Part shown: positions 50,403 to 58,851 of the stretch, one piece after another
Numbering within the stretch: position 1 is the stretch's first letter
Layout of the letters: every line of letters begins with the position of its first letter
Source: Brevinematales bacterium
GTDB lineage: Bacteria > Spirochaetota > Brevinematia > Brevinematales > Thermospiraceae
Length of the DNA stretch: 63,540 bases
Reading direction: 5' to 3'
Assembly (NCBI GenBank): GCA_013177995.1
Contig: JABLXN010000009.1
Span: forward strand, 1-63,540
Notes under the pieces: generated by a model
Told to the model about the DNA's origin: nothing
Database searches by the model: none
The model's input: the letters and a program-made list of their open reading frames with translations, nothing else
Program-made: the position numbers and the translations under genes

Positions 50403-51536
50403 TTACCCTCCTTGTTTGAGGAGTTTATCTATAGTTGTCAGGGCTTCTATCAGATAGTCTATATCCTCATCGGTATGCCAGAGGGAAAAACTCAAGCGAA
50501 GCGTCCCTTCTGGAAACGTCCCAAGCTTTTTGTGGGCTAAAGGCGCACACTGAAGCCCGGCACGGGAGGCTATGTTGTATTCACTATCTAAAATACTCGC
50601 CAGTTCCTGCACCCCCACCCGTGGATGACGTAAACTCACGACCCCGATACCTTCAGATGGTCGATACCACACAAAGTCTGTCCCTTCTAACCCCCGTGCA
50701 AAACGCTGAAGAAGCCTTCTTTCGTGGACCAGGGCATCCTTTCCCTTCATCCATCGAATACCGGCTAAAAGCCCGGCAATACCGGGAAGATTGGGTGTCC
50801 CCGCCTCCAATCGATAGGGCATTTCCTCTGGCTGGAAAGGCTCCTCAGAACGATATCCCGTCCCTCCCACACGCCAGGGACGAAGTTCCATCCCTTCCTT
50901 TACCACGAGAAAACCAATACCCATAGGACCATAGAGATGCTTATGTCCCGTTCCAGCGATCAAATCTATATTCTGGTCCTCAAGAGACACAATCCCCGCA
51001 CTCTGCGACACATCAACGAGGACAAATGCCCCACTTTTTTCTTTCACCACCCTGGCTATCTCTTCCACCGGCAGGATGATACCTGTCACATTGGAGATAT
51101 GATTGAGACACACAAGCCTGACCCTCTCATCAAGATGGGGAAGAAAATCCTCCACTGTATAGTTCTCTCCCCCAGGACAAACCACTTTCACCTCAAGAAG
51201 ATTCTCCCTTTCCATTTCAAAAAGTACACGCAAAACCGCATTGTGCTCATACACCGTCGTCAATACTTTGTCCCCTGGCTTCACCACCCCGCGAATAGCC
51301 ATATTGAGAGCATCTGTCGCATTGAGGGTAAAAATCACCCAGGAGGGATTTTTTCTCCCAAAAAGAAGACCTACCTCACGCCTGGCCTCCTCAACAAGTG
51401 CCTCTGCCTCCCTGGCCAACCTGTGTCCCCCACGCCCAGGATTAGCCGAAAGCGTCGTAAGACAGGTCGTCACTGCCTCTCTCACTTCTGGTGGCTTGGG
51501 AAAGGTGGTGGCTGCATTATCAAAATAGGTATTCAT
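50403..51536 (-). CDS. Class V aminotransferase / cysteine desulfurase-like protein
   Basis: The product is 377 residues of the PLP-dependent class V fold, beginning MNTYFDNAATTFPKPPEV. The PLP lysine is in GTGHKHLYGPMGIGFL, and the chains SNVTGIILPVEEI and VDVSQSAGIV hold the cofactor. A cysteine is present in the late loop SRAGLQCAPLAHK, consistent with desulfurase activity. It matches the TIGR01977-type cysteine desulfurases not linked to iscU. It may supply sulfur for Fe-S or tRNA modification, but no partner is nearby. The stop overlaps nothing; the ATG overlaps the phosphopantetheinyl transferase gene by 4 nt. Confidence 0.88.
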   Translation of the reverse strand: MNTYFDNAATTFPKPPEVREAVTTCLTTLSANPGRGGHRLAREAEALVEEARREVGLLFGRKNPSWVIFTLNATDALNMAIRGVVKPGDKVLTTVYEHNAVLRVLFEMERENLLEVKVVCPGGENYTVEDFLPHLDERVRLVCLNHISNVTGIILPVEEIARVVKEKSGAFVLVDVSQSAGIVSLEDQNIDLIAGTGHKHLYGPMGIGFLVVKEGMELRPWRVGGTGYRSEEPFQPEEMPYRLEAGTPNLPGIAGLLAGIRWMKGKDALVHERRLLQRFARGLEGTDFVWYRPSEGIGVVSLRHPRVGVQELASILDSEYNIASRAGLQCAPLAHKKLGTFPEGTLRLSFSLWHTDEDIDYLIEALTTIDKLLKQGG

Positions 51537-52162
51537 CCCTGTTCTCCTCTTTTCATCTCAAAAACTTCGCCGGATCCCTTGTCCCCCAAAGAAAACCACT
51601 GTCCCCTCTCATCTTCCTCCCACACGAGAACCGAAGAAATACTCCCGTGCTGAGCACAGAGACACGCCCTGTACTCCCCAAACCTTTCCCCTAAAAGAAA
51701 AGGCACAAGAAACCAGCCCTCTTCTGGGGAAGCCACCACCCCCTCCCTGATAACAGAAAAAGACGAAAGCCTCACCCGAATACCAATTCCTTTTGCCTTG
51801 AGATACGCTTCCTTGGCCGTCCAGACCTCATAGAACTTGGCCTCATCAGTTCCCACCCACCCCCTCTCCTCCGGATGATAAAAGCGTTCTGTGAGGGCTA
51901 AAAAATTCCGTGGAACTATCCTCTCTATGTCCACCCCTACCGGTCTCTCATCACAGGCGAAAAGGACTAACTGCCCACTATGGGCTATATTAAAATGACA
52001 GGTTGGATGAGAAAGACAAAAGGGTTTCCCCCACTCATCCACCTCCCAGATGATCTCCTCACCTACTCTCTCCCGCAGTCTTTCCATAGCCCAGCGCTTT
52101 GCTAAAGAAGAAACCTCCGTTCGTTTTCGGCTTTCTCTCAAAACCAAGAGATGAACCTCCAT
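51533..52162 (-). CDS. 4'-phosphopantetheinyl transferase (Sfp-like)
   Basis: This enzyme moves the phosphopantetheine arm from CoA to carrier proteins. The 209-residue product has RPVGVDIERIVPRNF with the magnesium-binding Asp and Glu, and EFYEVWTAKEAYLKAKG, the W-x3-KE signature. This is the larger Sfp/AcpT type rather than AcpS. The ATG at 52162 follows GGGGTGAGAAG and begins 4 nt after the rsmA stop; the longer frame would run into rsmA. No polyketide or peptide synthase is in the window, so fatty-acid ACP is the likely substrate. Confidence 0.88.
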   Translation of the reverse strand: MEVHLLVLRESRKRTEVSSLAKRWAMERLRERVGEEIIWEVDEWGKPFCLSHPTCHFNIAHSGQLVLFACDERPVGVDIERIVPRNFLALTERFYHPEERGWVGTDEAKFYEVWTAKEAYLKAKGIGIRVRLSSFSVIREGVVASPEEGWFLVPFLLGERFGEYRACLCAQHGSISSVLVWEEDERGQWFSLGDKGSGEVFEMKRGEQG

Positions 52163-52166
52163 CTTC

Positions 52167-52997
52167 TCACCCCACCGAAAGAAAAAGTCTCTGCCACTCT
52201 TCAACACCCACCTCTTCCGGCCGAACATCAGGGTTAGTCCCTGCTTCTACCAGCCACTTTTCTATGGCTTTTTTCTCCCCTTTTCGACGAAGATTATTGA
52301 GAAGTGTCTTGCGTTTGGAACCAAACCCCTCCAAGAGAAAATTTCGAAAGTCCTTCTGGAGCGTAGCAAACTCTTCTTTCGATTTTCCCATAACTAAAGA
52401 TTTTTTTCTCATCCGAATCACCACAGAATCCACAGAAGGAACGGGAAAAAAACACCCCCGCGGCACAAAAAAAAGTTTCTCCACCTCAAGAAAGGTCTGA
52501 ATGAGTACCGAAAACACCCCATAATTTTTTCCACCCACAGGAGCCATCATCCGATCATAAAACTCCTTTTGCACCATCACCACCCCTTCCTCAAAAACCG
52601 CCTCCTCAATGAAACGCCGCACGGCCTCTCCAGAAATACTATACGGAAGATTGGAAAGAAAAAAAAGCCTCTCTTCCCCAAGAGATGCCACATCAAACTG
52701 CAAAAAATCACTTTCTATCAAATGAATGGCTGGATGAACCACAAGTTCAGAAACTAATGAGAATACGCCGTGATCCACCTCAAGGGCATACACCTTCCTT
52801 GGAGGGAGAAGGACCGTCAGTGAACCAAGCCCACACCCCACCTCAAGCACAGGCACATCCGCCGGGACAAAAGAAACAATCCGAAGGGCTATCTCCCTCT
52901 CCACCAAGTAATTCTGGCCACGAGAACGGGCAAGCCACAAGCCTCTCTCTCTCAGAACCCTCTCCACCTCTGACACACGATACGGATTCCAGTTCAT
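52167..52997 (-). CDS. rsmA: 16S rRNA dimethyladenosine transferase
   Basis: RsmA (KsgA) dimethylates two adenines at the 3' end of 16S rRNA. The 276-residue product has GQNYLVEREIALRIV, the AdoMet motif VLEVGCGLGSLTVLL near residue 50, and the catalytic FLSNLPYSISGEAVRRF (NLPY), then MVQKEFYDRMMAPVGGKNYG and PVPSVDSVVIRM. The length is normal. The ATG overlaps the lpxD stop by 4 nt, and the phosphopantetheinyl transferase gene follows. Confidence 0.95.
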   Translation of the reverse strand: MNWNPYRVSEVERVLRERGLWLARSRGQNYLVEREIALRIVSFVPADVPVLEVGCGLGSLTVLLPPRKVYALEVDHGVFSLVSELVVHPAIHLIESDFLQFDVASLGEERLFFLSNLPYSISGEAVRRFIEEAVFEEGVVMVQKEFYDRMMAPVGGKNYGVFSVLIQTFLEVEKLFFVPRGCFFPVPSVDSVVIRMRKKSLVMGKSKEEFATLQKDFRNFLLEGFGSKRKTLLNNLRRKGEKKAIEKWLVEAGTNPDVRPEEVGVEEWQRLFLSVG

Positions 52998-54004
52998 TCC
53001 CGTTCAATACCCATCCGCTTTTCAATCTCAGCCACCCTTTTGACAAGTTCTGGAAGCCTGAGTTGTGCCGCTAATATCCTCTTCTGTTCCATGAAATCAC
53101 GGGCTGGTGTGCCAAAGAGAATCTTTCCAGATGGAACCTCTTTGTCTTCTATCCCGCTCTGGGCCATCACCACCACCCGATCCCCAATCTTCACATGATC
53201 GGCTACTCCCACCTGGCCGGCCAAAATACACCCTTCTCCAAGTGACGTACTGCCCGCAATTCCCACCTGTGCCACAATAATAGAATGAGCCCCGATATGA
53301 ACATTATGGGCAATCTGGACCAGATTATCAATTTTGACATCATCTTCTATCACCGTTTCTCCCAGGGCAGCCCTATCAATAGTCACACACGCACCAATTT
53401 CTACATCATTGCCAATACGGATACGTCCAATCTGAGGGATTTTCATGTTTTTGCCTTCCTCAACCACATACCCAAACCCATCTCCACCAACAACGGTATT
53501 GTGGTGTATGATAACCCTGTCCCCAAGAGTGGTCAGGTCATCAATCTTCACTCCTGCCTTGATGAGACAATCTTTTCCGATTTTTACCCCCTTGCCAATA
53601 AAAACATGGGGATAAATCACGGTATTCTCCCCGATTTCTGCCCCTTCCATAATACAGGCAAAAGGCATCACCGTCACCCCTTCTCCTAACTTTGCTGAGG
53701 GATGAACATAGGCCTGCGGAGAAATTCCCTTCTCATAAGGTGTATAGGGAGAAAACCATTCCACCACACGTGAAAAGGTGTACTTGGGATTTTTGCTCTG
53801 GATAAACGGTTTCTGAAGTGTCACCCCTTCAGGAACAATAAAGGCCGCTATCACAGAGGCTTCTGCCTCTGCCACCATTCGCTTATTCTCAATAAAACCC
53901 AAGGTGCCGGCCACAGGATGATCAAGCCCTGAGACTCCTTCTATTTCTCTATCTTCTCCCTGAAAGGGAAGACCCACCCTTCTAGCTATTTCTGAGAGTT
54001 TCAT
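52994..54004 (-). CDS. lpxD: UDP-3-O-acylglucosamine N-acyltransferase
   Basis: LpxD adds the second acyl chain in lipid A synthesis. The 336-residue product has the N-terminal uridine-binding domain (EIARRVGLPFQGEDREIEGV, LGFIENKRMV) and then the left-handed beta-helix of hexapeptide repeats (VHPSAKLGEGVTVMPFACIM, IGENTVIYPHVFIGKG, VGGDGFGYVVEEG with the catalytic His in HHNTVVGGDGFGY). The C-terminal helix follows. Its presence points to lipid A in this organism. It heads the operon lpxD-rsmA-phosphopantetheinyl transferase-desulfurase-Memo. Confidence 0.95.
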   Translation of the reverse strand: MKLSEIARRVGLPFQGEDREIEGVSGLDHPVAGTLGFIENKRMVAEAEASVIAAFIVPEGVTLQKPFIQSKNPKYTFSRVVEWFSPYTPYEKGISPQAYVHPSAKLGEGVTVMPFACIMEGAEIGENTVIYPHVFIGKGVKIGKDCLIKAGVKIDDLTTLGDRVIIHHNTVVGGDGFGYVVEEGKNMKIPQIGRIRIGNDVEIGACVTIDRAALGETVIEDDVKIDNLVQIAHNVHIGAHSIIVAQVGIAGSTSLGEGCILAGQVGVADHVKIGDRVVVMAQSGIEDKEVPSGKILFGTPARDFMEQKRILAAQLRLPELVKRVAEIEKRMGIERE

Positions 54005-54023
54005 ATTCTCTTATCCTCCTTCT

Positions 54024-54527
54024 TTATCGTTTATCCTGAGTCGCAAGCCTCACCATCTCCCATGCCCACTCTCGAGCCCTTTGCTTTTGTTCCTCCCTCT
54101 TTTTACTCCAGAGAGGATCAACAAAGCCGCAAAAACCAAGAAGAGAGGCCGTGCTCAACTCTCTTCGAAAACGCTTTTCAATAGAACCAGGCCCACCTGC
54201 ATGACAATAGAAACAGGCTATTTTTTTTCCTGTGAAATTCCACCTCTCAAAAAGCGTATTGAAAACAGGAGCCCATGAACCGGCCCATACCGGCGTCCCA
54301 AAAAAAATGAGATCATAGGACAAAAGATCCTTTTCTATTGGCTCAAGCTCTGGCTTCTCCCGCATCACCGCTGATTTGCCATTCCACACATACTTCATAA
54401 ACCCGGTGTAGTGTTTCTCCTCACGAGGATGAAGCCTCACCTGATCTGCTCCAATGGTCTTTGCTATCTCACTGGCTATCAATTCCGTATTTCCCTCATA
54501 CGAATAAAAAAGCACTAACGTCTTCAT
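54024..54527 (-). CDS. Flavodoxin-like protein
   Basis: The 167-residue product has the FMN phosphate-binding loop near the start (VLFYSYEGNTELIASEIA), LIFFGTPVWAGSWAPVFNTL for the ring-binding loop, and KKIACFYCHAGGPGSIEKRF. This resembles the flavodoxin/NAD(P)H-quinone-type proteins of about 160-170 residues. An electron-transfer role is likely, and class III RNR activation needs such a donor, but nothing links it to nrdG directly. It has its own promoter. A 201-bp mobile element sits just upstream of that promoter. Confidence 0.85.
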   Translation of the reverse strand: MKTLVLFYSYEGNTELIASEIAKTIGADQVRLHPREEKHYTGFMKYVWNGKSAVMREKPELEPIEKDLLSYDLIFFGTPVWAGSWAPVFNTLFERWNFTGKKIACFYCHAGGPGSIEKRFRRELSTASLLGFCGFVDPLWSKKREEQKQRAREWAWEMVRLATQDKR

Positions 54528-54544
54528 AGCAACTCCCTTCTATC

Positions 54545-54573
54545 ATCTTAGAGAAAAATGGGGAAAAAGTCAA
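54545..54573 (-). promoter_or_regulatory. Promoter of the flavodoxin gene
   Basis: TTGACT (54568-54573) and TAAGAT (54545-54550) are 17 bp apart on the minus strand. The mobile element's target site TTTAG begins two bases beyond the -35 box, so upstream sequence has been displaced by the insertion. Confidence 0.65.
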
Positions 54574-54579
54574 TTTTAG

Positions 54580-54780
54580 GATACCTTTGCACAAATGGGC
54601 AAAGGTCTCAAAAAGTAATAAAGAAACAAAAAAATAGTATCAAAATGTTCCTTGTCGTAATAAATAAACCAATTTTTTTGAATAAAAAAGACAAACTGGC
54701 CCCTGTAAACAGAAAAAACGGGTGAGAGGGGCATAGCCCCTGACCCAGCCAAAGGAAGAAAATACCCGTGCAAGGGTCTC
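54580..54780. mobile_element. 201-bp miniature inverted-repeat element, copy 4
   Basis: The ends are GATACCTTTGCACAAATG (one change from the family start) and GTGCAAGGGTCTC. The 5-bp target duplication TTTAG lies at 54575-54579 and 54781-54785. It separates the divergent promoters of the flavodoxin gene and rpiB. Confidence 0.92.
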
Positions 54781-54818
54781 TTTAGACTGATGGCTTCCAA
54801 GAAAAGATTTTCCATTCA

Positions 54819-54847
54819 TTGACATCTTCAAAAAAATTCTGTATACT
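54819..54847 (+). promoter_or_regulatory. sigma70 promoter of rpiB-aroE
   Basis: TTGACA (54819-54824) and TATACT (54842-54847) are 17 bp apart, a full-consensus promoter ending 28 bp before the rpiB ATG. Confidence 0.85.
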
Positions 54848-54875
54848 TTACCCACACAAAACACGGGAGTTTCTC

Positions 54876-55328
54876 ATGAAGATTGCCATGGCATCAGACC
54901 ATGCCGCCTACCACCTCAAAGAACACCTCAAGACCTACCTCACGAAGTCAGGTCATGAGGTTATTGACTTTGGTACCCATTCAGAGGAGTCCATGGACTA
55001 CCCGGATACCATCAAGTTGGCGGCTCGGGCCGTCGCTAAAAATGAAGCCGAACGTGGTATTGTGCTCTGTGGTTCAGGAATCGGGGCCTCTATTGTGGCT
55101 AACAAGATCCGGGGCATCAGGGCTGCCCTTTGCCTTGATGAATACTCCGCCGAATACAGTCGCCGACACAATGATGCCAATGTGATGGTGCTGGGAGGAA
55201 GACGTACCTCTCCAGAAGAAGCAGAAAAACTGGTGGATATATGGCTTTCCACCGCCTTTGAAGGGGGAAGACATATTCGCCGTATCGAAAAAATCCACAC
55301 CATCGAAAAAGAGGAATGCCGTGATTAA
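54876..55328 (+). CDS. rpiB: Ribose-5-phosphate isomerase B
   Basis: RpiB interconverts ribose-5-phosphate and ribulose-5-phosphate. The 150-residue product has MKIAMASDHAAYHLKEHLK, IVLCGSGIGASIVANKIRGI with the active-site Cys, and CLDEYSAEYSRRHNDANVMVLGGR, as in the RpiB/LacAB family. The start at 54876 is chosen because it opens the conserved MKIAMASDHA; the longer frame begins upstream of the promoter -10. Its last 222 bp are the left part of a 361-bp unit that is repeated directly downstream. The stop overlaps the GTG of the chimeric ORF. Confidence 0.95.
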   Translation: MKIAMASDHAAYHLKEHLKTYLTKSGHEVIDFGTHSEESMDYPDTIKLAARAVAKNEAERGIVLCGSGIGASIVANKIRGIRAALCLDEYSAEYSRRHNDANVMVLGGRRTSPEEAEKLVDIWLSTAFEGGRHIRRIEKIHTIEKEECRD

Positions 55329-55828
55329 CGCCCATACTCAGGTGTATGGTATCATTGGACACCCTGTTCGCCATTCCTTCTCCCCGGCTCTGCACAATGC
55401 CGCCTTTCAGGCCTGTGGTCTCAATGCCGTCTATGTGGCCTTCGATGTAGAGAACATTGAAAACGCCATCCGGGGCATCAGGGCTGCCCTTTGCCTTGAT
55501 GAATACTCCGCCGAATACAGTCGCCGACACAATGATGCCAATGTGATGGTGCTGGGAGGAAGACGTACCTCTCCAGAAGAAGCAGAAAAACTGGTGGATA
55601 TATGGCTTTCCACCGCCTTTGAAGGGGGAAGACATATTCGCCGTATCGAAAAAATCCACACCATCGAAAAAGAGGAATGCCGTGATTAACGCCCATACTC
55701 AGGTGTATGGTATCATTGGACACCCTGTTCGCCATTCCTTCTCCCCGGCTCTGCACAATGCCGCCTTTCAGGCCTGTGGTCTCAATGCCGTCTATGTGGC
55801 CTTCGATGTAGAGAACATTGAAAACGCC
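55107..55828. repeat. Exact 361-bp tandem duplication spanning rpiB and aroE
   Basis: Bases 55107-55467 and 55468-55828 read the same throughout. Each unit runs from ATCCGGGGCATCAGGGC in the late half of rpiB to the matching ATCCGTGGCATCAGGGC in the early part of aroE. The 17-nt near-identity (one mismatch) at those two original sites marks the junction, consistent with recombination at microhomology. rpiB and aroE both remain complete; a chimeric ORF is created between them. Confidence 0.93.
55321..55689 (+). CDS. Chimeric ORF: AroE N-terminus fused in frame to RpiB C-terminus
   Basis: This 122-codon frame starts at the first aroE GTG and encodes about 50 residues of AroE (VYGIIGHPVRHSFSPALHNA onward) joined through the shared peptide IRGIRA to the last 60 or so residues of RpiB (LCLDEYSAEYSRRHNDANVM to the end). 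The fusion is in frame because both parents encode IRGIRA in the same phase. It has the same ribosome-binding context as true aroE. It lacks most of both active sites and is probably non-functional, though it could form mixed assemblies with RpiB. Confidence 0.75.
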   Translation: MINAHTQVYGIIGHPVRHSFSPALHNAAFQACGLNAVYVAFDVENIENAIRGIRAALCLDEYSAEYSRRHNDANVMVLGGRRTSPEEAEKLVDIWLSTAFEGGRHIRRIEKIHTIEKEECRD

Positions 55829-56527
55829 ATCCGTGGCATCAGGGCCCTTGGTATTGCCGGTGCCAGTGTCACCATTCCCCACAAAGTAGAAGCTATCCGT
55901 TTCCTTGATGATATCACCGATCTTGCCCAGAAGATAGGAGCCATCAATACCATCTACTGGGAAAATGGCAAACTCAAAGGGGACAATACGGACGCCTATG
56001 GATTTTATGAATCCCTTTCCCGGCACACCTCCATCACAGACAAGCACGTCGTTGTTCTTGGCTCAGGTGGTGCCTCCCTTGCCGTCTGTTTTGCCCTTTT
56101 TGCCTACGACAGTCCAAAGAAACTCACCATCATTGCCAGAAACCAGGAAAGCCGAAACAACCTTCGGGAACGTCTTCTTGCTTCCTTTCCCCATGCCCTG
56201 ATTGAAACGGCCAATTTTGAATCCCTTGCCACTATCCTTCCCAAAGGGGATGTGCTTGTCAACACCACACCCGTCGGCATGTTCCCTCACGAAGACGTCT
56301 CCCCTGTAGAAGAGTCTCTCATTCCTTCAGGCATCACCGTGATGGATCTGATTTACCACCCACTTGAAACCAAACTCCTCACGTTTGCTAAACAAAAACA
56401 CTGCACAACCGTGAACGGAGCCGAGATGCTTCTTTTTCAGGCCACAAGACAATTCGAAATATGGACAGGGGAAAAGGCCCCCTTCGATGTGATGGAAAAA
56501 GCCCTGCAAAAGTGCCTGAGATCATAA
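55682..56527 (+). CDS. aroE: Shikimate dehydrogenase
   Basis: AroE reduces 3-dehydroshikimate with NADPH in aromatic amino-acid synthesis. The 281-residue product starts at GTG and has VYGIIGHPVRHSFSPALHNA, VTIPHKVEAIRFLDD with the catalytic Lys, NTIYWENGKLKGDNTDAYGF, the NADPH motif VVLGSGGASLAV, VNTTPVGMFPHED and NGAEMLLFQA near the end. AGAGGA lies about 8 bases upstream, inside the duplicated rpiB end. An extension to 55619 is in frame but would start within rpiB sequence. It is expressed from the rpiB promoter. Confidence 0.94.
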   Translation: MINAHTQVYGIIGHPVRHSFSPALHNAAFQACGLNAVYVAFDVENIENAIRGIRALGIAGASVTIPHKVEAIRFLDDITDLAQKIGAINTIYWENGKLKGDNTDAYGFYESLSRHTSITDKHVVVLGSGGASLAVCFALFAYDSPKKLTIIARNQESRNNLRERLLASFPHALIETANFESLATILPKGDVLVNTTPVGMFPHEDVSPVEESLIPSGITVMDLIYHPLETKLLTFAKQKHCTTVNGAEMLLFQATRQFEIWTGEKAPFDVMEKALQKCLRS

Positions 56528-56733
56528 CCTCTCTTCCCTTTGAAAAGAAACCTCCCAAGTCAATAACCCCTGTTCAATGGCCAATATGTCGTTTTACCGT
56601 TCATGCAGAACGGTTATCTTCACACAATAAAGTGAATACTCGTTCAACCATCTTTCCTCTTTCAATTTTGAGCTATTTTTGTCACTCATCTTCCTTCTTT
56701 ACACGAAGCACTCCTGGCCAGAACAAAAAGGGC

Positions 56734-56841
56734 ATTGTCCTCGTCGCATGCTACGCATGCGCCTCGGACGGAACATGGGCCGCTTTTGCGGGCCATGGGA
56801 GAACATTTCCCTTGAGAAGGGCAAGTCCTTCCTCCGTGGGC
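56734..56841 (+). other. Perfectly conserved 108-nt core, second copy
   Basis: The sequence is identical to 13162-13269 on the minus strand. The first differences appear right outside this span. It contains GCATGCTACGCATGC and the CATGGGCCGC/GCGGGCCATG stem around TTTT. Confidence 0.6.
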
Positions 56842-57113
56842 GACATTGCCTCGTCCTTGAGACTTCGGCAACCACAACTCGTCCTCCTGACTTCTGCGAC
56901 TAACTTTACAAACTTTCAACTTTCAACTGATACGCACCCTCACTTCGGAAGGACTTCCCCTTTAGCAGTATAAAGAGTATTCTTCGAAACCGCAAAAGCG
57001 ACCCAGTGGGGTACAGAAAAAAAGTGTGGTGAAAGAATAGGGTTTTCTCTCACCGGTCCGCGGCGCTTGTTTTCCCCCAGGGGCTTCTTACTTATCGCAC
57101 CGCGACAGGGACG

Positions 57114-57172
57114 ATGGCTATTACCCTGTTTCAGCAAAAACCCCTCCGTAGCTGAAACAAGGTGATAGCCAT
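57114..57172. repeat. GTTTCAGC hairpin repeat, copy 4
   Basis: ATGGCTAT/ATAGCCAT outer arms with TGTTTCAGC/GCTGAAACA inner arms form the hairpin 10 bp after the TIM-barrel gene stop (minus strand). It may serve as the 3' end of the secA operon transcript. Confidence 0.8.
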
Positions 57173-57181
57173 TTCGGATTT

Positions 57182-57994
57182 TTAATCTTCGGCCAATACT
57201 CTCTCAAAAACCGCAGAGAGATACGCCATATCTTCCCTGAAATCATCAAGTGTCGTTTGTGATTTTTTGTAGGCCTCATTGGTGAGAGCAAGATGAAAAA
57301 GATTCGCCTTTCCAATGAGACGAACAATCTCCTCAATCGGAAAATCCCCCTCACCAAAATGAAGGTGTTCATCCAAGACGCCATTCCAGTGGCCATCCGT
57401 AAGATGAAGAAGAGAAGGTTTCAACAAAAGAAAAGCCGAAAGCATCTCCCACGGCGAAACCCCAAAGCCATTAGCCGACGTAATCGCATGCCCGATATCA
57501 AGACAAAACCTCACCCCCGTCTCTTCCATGACAAAAGCCATCTCCTCAGGAAGGGCCCCATTGCAGAGAAGATTTTCCCCATGTCCATAGCGCGGCTTAT
57601 TCTCAAGGATGAGCCTCTCATCCCAGAAAAGCCTGATCTGGCGGGCTGTCTCCTCTATGGTTCCATTGACTCCCGGATGGACAATCACGAGAGATGCCTC
57701 CGTCCTATCGGCAAAACGAAGACTCTCTTCTATGAGCAAGCGATTGGAGGCTTCCCTTTCCCTACAGGCAAGACAAAGCCCATGACTGTAATGGGGAGCA
57801 TGGACAATCATCGGGATGCCAAGTTCCCCATGAAGCCTCCCCCAAAAAGAAGCCGTTGCCTCTCCTGTTTCCGGGAGGACATACACCTCAATATACTGCA
57901 TCACCCCATCCGCCCAGAGAGAACGAATAGAAGCCTCATACTCACGGTTTATAGACCAGACCTTGAGTCCGAAAGGGGGATGTGGCACTCTCAT
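57182..57994 (-). CDS. Sugar phosphate isomerase/epimerase-like TIM barrel
   Basis: The 270-residue product has features of the AP-endonuclease-2 superfamily: IEVYVLPETGE, MIVHAPHYSHGL with metal-type histidine, LVIVHPGVNG, LILENKPRYG (metal-binding Glu) and VRFCLDIGHAITSANG. These residues fit a xylose-isomerase-like metal site, used by epimerases, isomerases and endonuclease IV. It is not endonuclease IV itself, since that protein's usual signature is missing. The substrate is unknown. Its ATG overlaps the stop of the lipoprotein gene (ATGA). Confidence 0.78.
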   Translation of the reverse strand: MRVPHPPFGLKVWSINREYEASIRSLWADGVMQYIEVYVLPETGEATASFWGRLHGELGIPMIVHAPHYSHGLCLACREREASNRLLIEESLRFADRTEASLVIVHPGVNGTIEETARQIRLFWDERLILENKPRYGHGENLLCNGALPEEMAFVMEETGVRFCLDIGHAITSANGFGVSPWEMLSAFLLLKPSLLHLTDGHWNGVLDEHLHFGEGDFPIEEIVRLIGKANLFHLALTNEAYKKSQTTLDDFREDMAYLSAVFERVLAED

Positions 57995-58851
57995 TTTTTG
58001 AAAAGCGTCTGTTTTGTTGACTGATTGTAGAGAGAAAGCAGATTCTGATACTCATGAACAAAATCAAGGTTGGCCCATATCCCCATGGTGAACTTTTTGT
58101 TCTCTAAGCCCTTCACAAACTCACTCTCTAAATCAGAAACAGGCCTGCCCAATTTTTTTGTCCAGGCCTCCTTGTCATACGTCATCCTTGCCACCTGCCG
58201 GATAGTGCCTCTGCCATACCGCTTCTGAAGGAAGGTAAGCCATTCCACACTCTCTGGCAACACCACCAGCTGAAAAAACACCGTCGGAAGATCGTTCATG
58301 GTATAATAACGTCCATAACGTTCCATAAGTTCCTGCAGAGAAACAAAATATACCTCCACACTGAGAAACTGGATGAGATACTGACGGGCCTCCCGTATCT
58401 GAGACAGACTCAAACCATACTTTCGAAAGAGATCATCAAAATCCCTGATTCTCGCATAGGAAATCATCTCCTCTTTGAGAAGAGATGCCCACGGGGACTT
58501 TGAAACCTCCGCCTCATAGCGCATCGCTTCCCAGACCTGCTGGATCCACGCCCAGCGAAGCGTGAGATTCTTCCAGTCTTTCAGAAGTTTATTGCCTATC
58601 AGAAAGGTATCCTGATACGGATCTCCGGTGAGCCTCACCTCATCAGAGATTTGGGCTTTTTCAAGAGTCGCTAACCGACGAAAAACCTCACTATAAAACG
58701 CCACTTGAGAAGGAGAGGGAGAAGCAGGAAACACCAAGGTAAGCATCGTATGAGAGAGCTTAAGCGTCAATCGTTCATTCTGGAGCTCAACATCAAGCCG
58801 TGCACAGGAAAACAAAAGCCCTATGATTCCCCAAAAAAGCCATCGCTTCAT
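57991..58851 (-). CDS. Putative lipoprotein with SurA/PrsA-like helical character
   Basis: The 286-residue product has a signal peptide ending in LFSC (Cys about 16) and a long helical, charged body. Its order of segments (a helical region, then VVLPESVEWLTFLQKRYGRG) faintly recalls parvulin-type chaperones, but no parvulin signature is clear, so I leave the function open. The ATG at 58851 overlaps the rnr stop and follows GGAGGAG; one further upstream GTG is possible. It is between rnr and the TIM-barrel gene in the secA operon. Confidence 0.6.
   Translation of the reverse strand: MKRWLFWGIIGLLFSCARLDVELQNERLTLKLSHTMLTLVFPASPSPSQVAFYSEVFRRLATLEKAQISDEVRLTGDPYQDTFLIGNKLLKDWKNLTLRWAWIQQVWEAMRYEAEVSKSPWASLLKEEMISYARIRDFDDLFRKYGLSLSQIREARQYLIQFLSVEVYFVSLQELMERYGRYYTMNDLPTVFFQLVVLPESVEWLTFLQKRYGRGTIRQVARMTYDKEAWTKKLGRPVSDLESEFVKGLENKKFTMGIWANLDFVHEYQNLLSLYNQSTKQTLFKK

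Larger units (their letters stand above)
56587..57172 (+). mobile_element. Large repeat with conserved core, copy 2
   Basis: This 586-bp copy is collinear with the minus strand of 12812-13466: a TGTCGTTTTACCGTTCATGC end, AAGTGAATACTCGTTC, the 108-nt conserved core (56734-56841), the TTTCAACTTTCAACTGATACG segment, and the terminal GTTTCAGC hairpin. It lacks the GC-rich hairpin insert and the CTGAGCGAAGTCGAAG motif of copy 1, and its end repeat is diverged. There is no second TGTCGTTCCACA beyond the hairpin. Confidence 0.7.
56528..57181. other. Intergenic region holding the second large repeat
   Basis: Between aroE and the convergent TIM-barrel gene there is no supported gene. Nearly all of it is the repeat at 56587-57172; the few bases outside show no motif. 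Confidence 0.7.
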
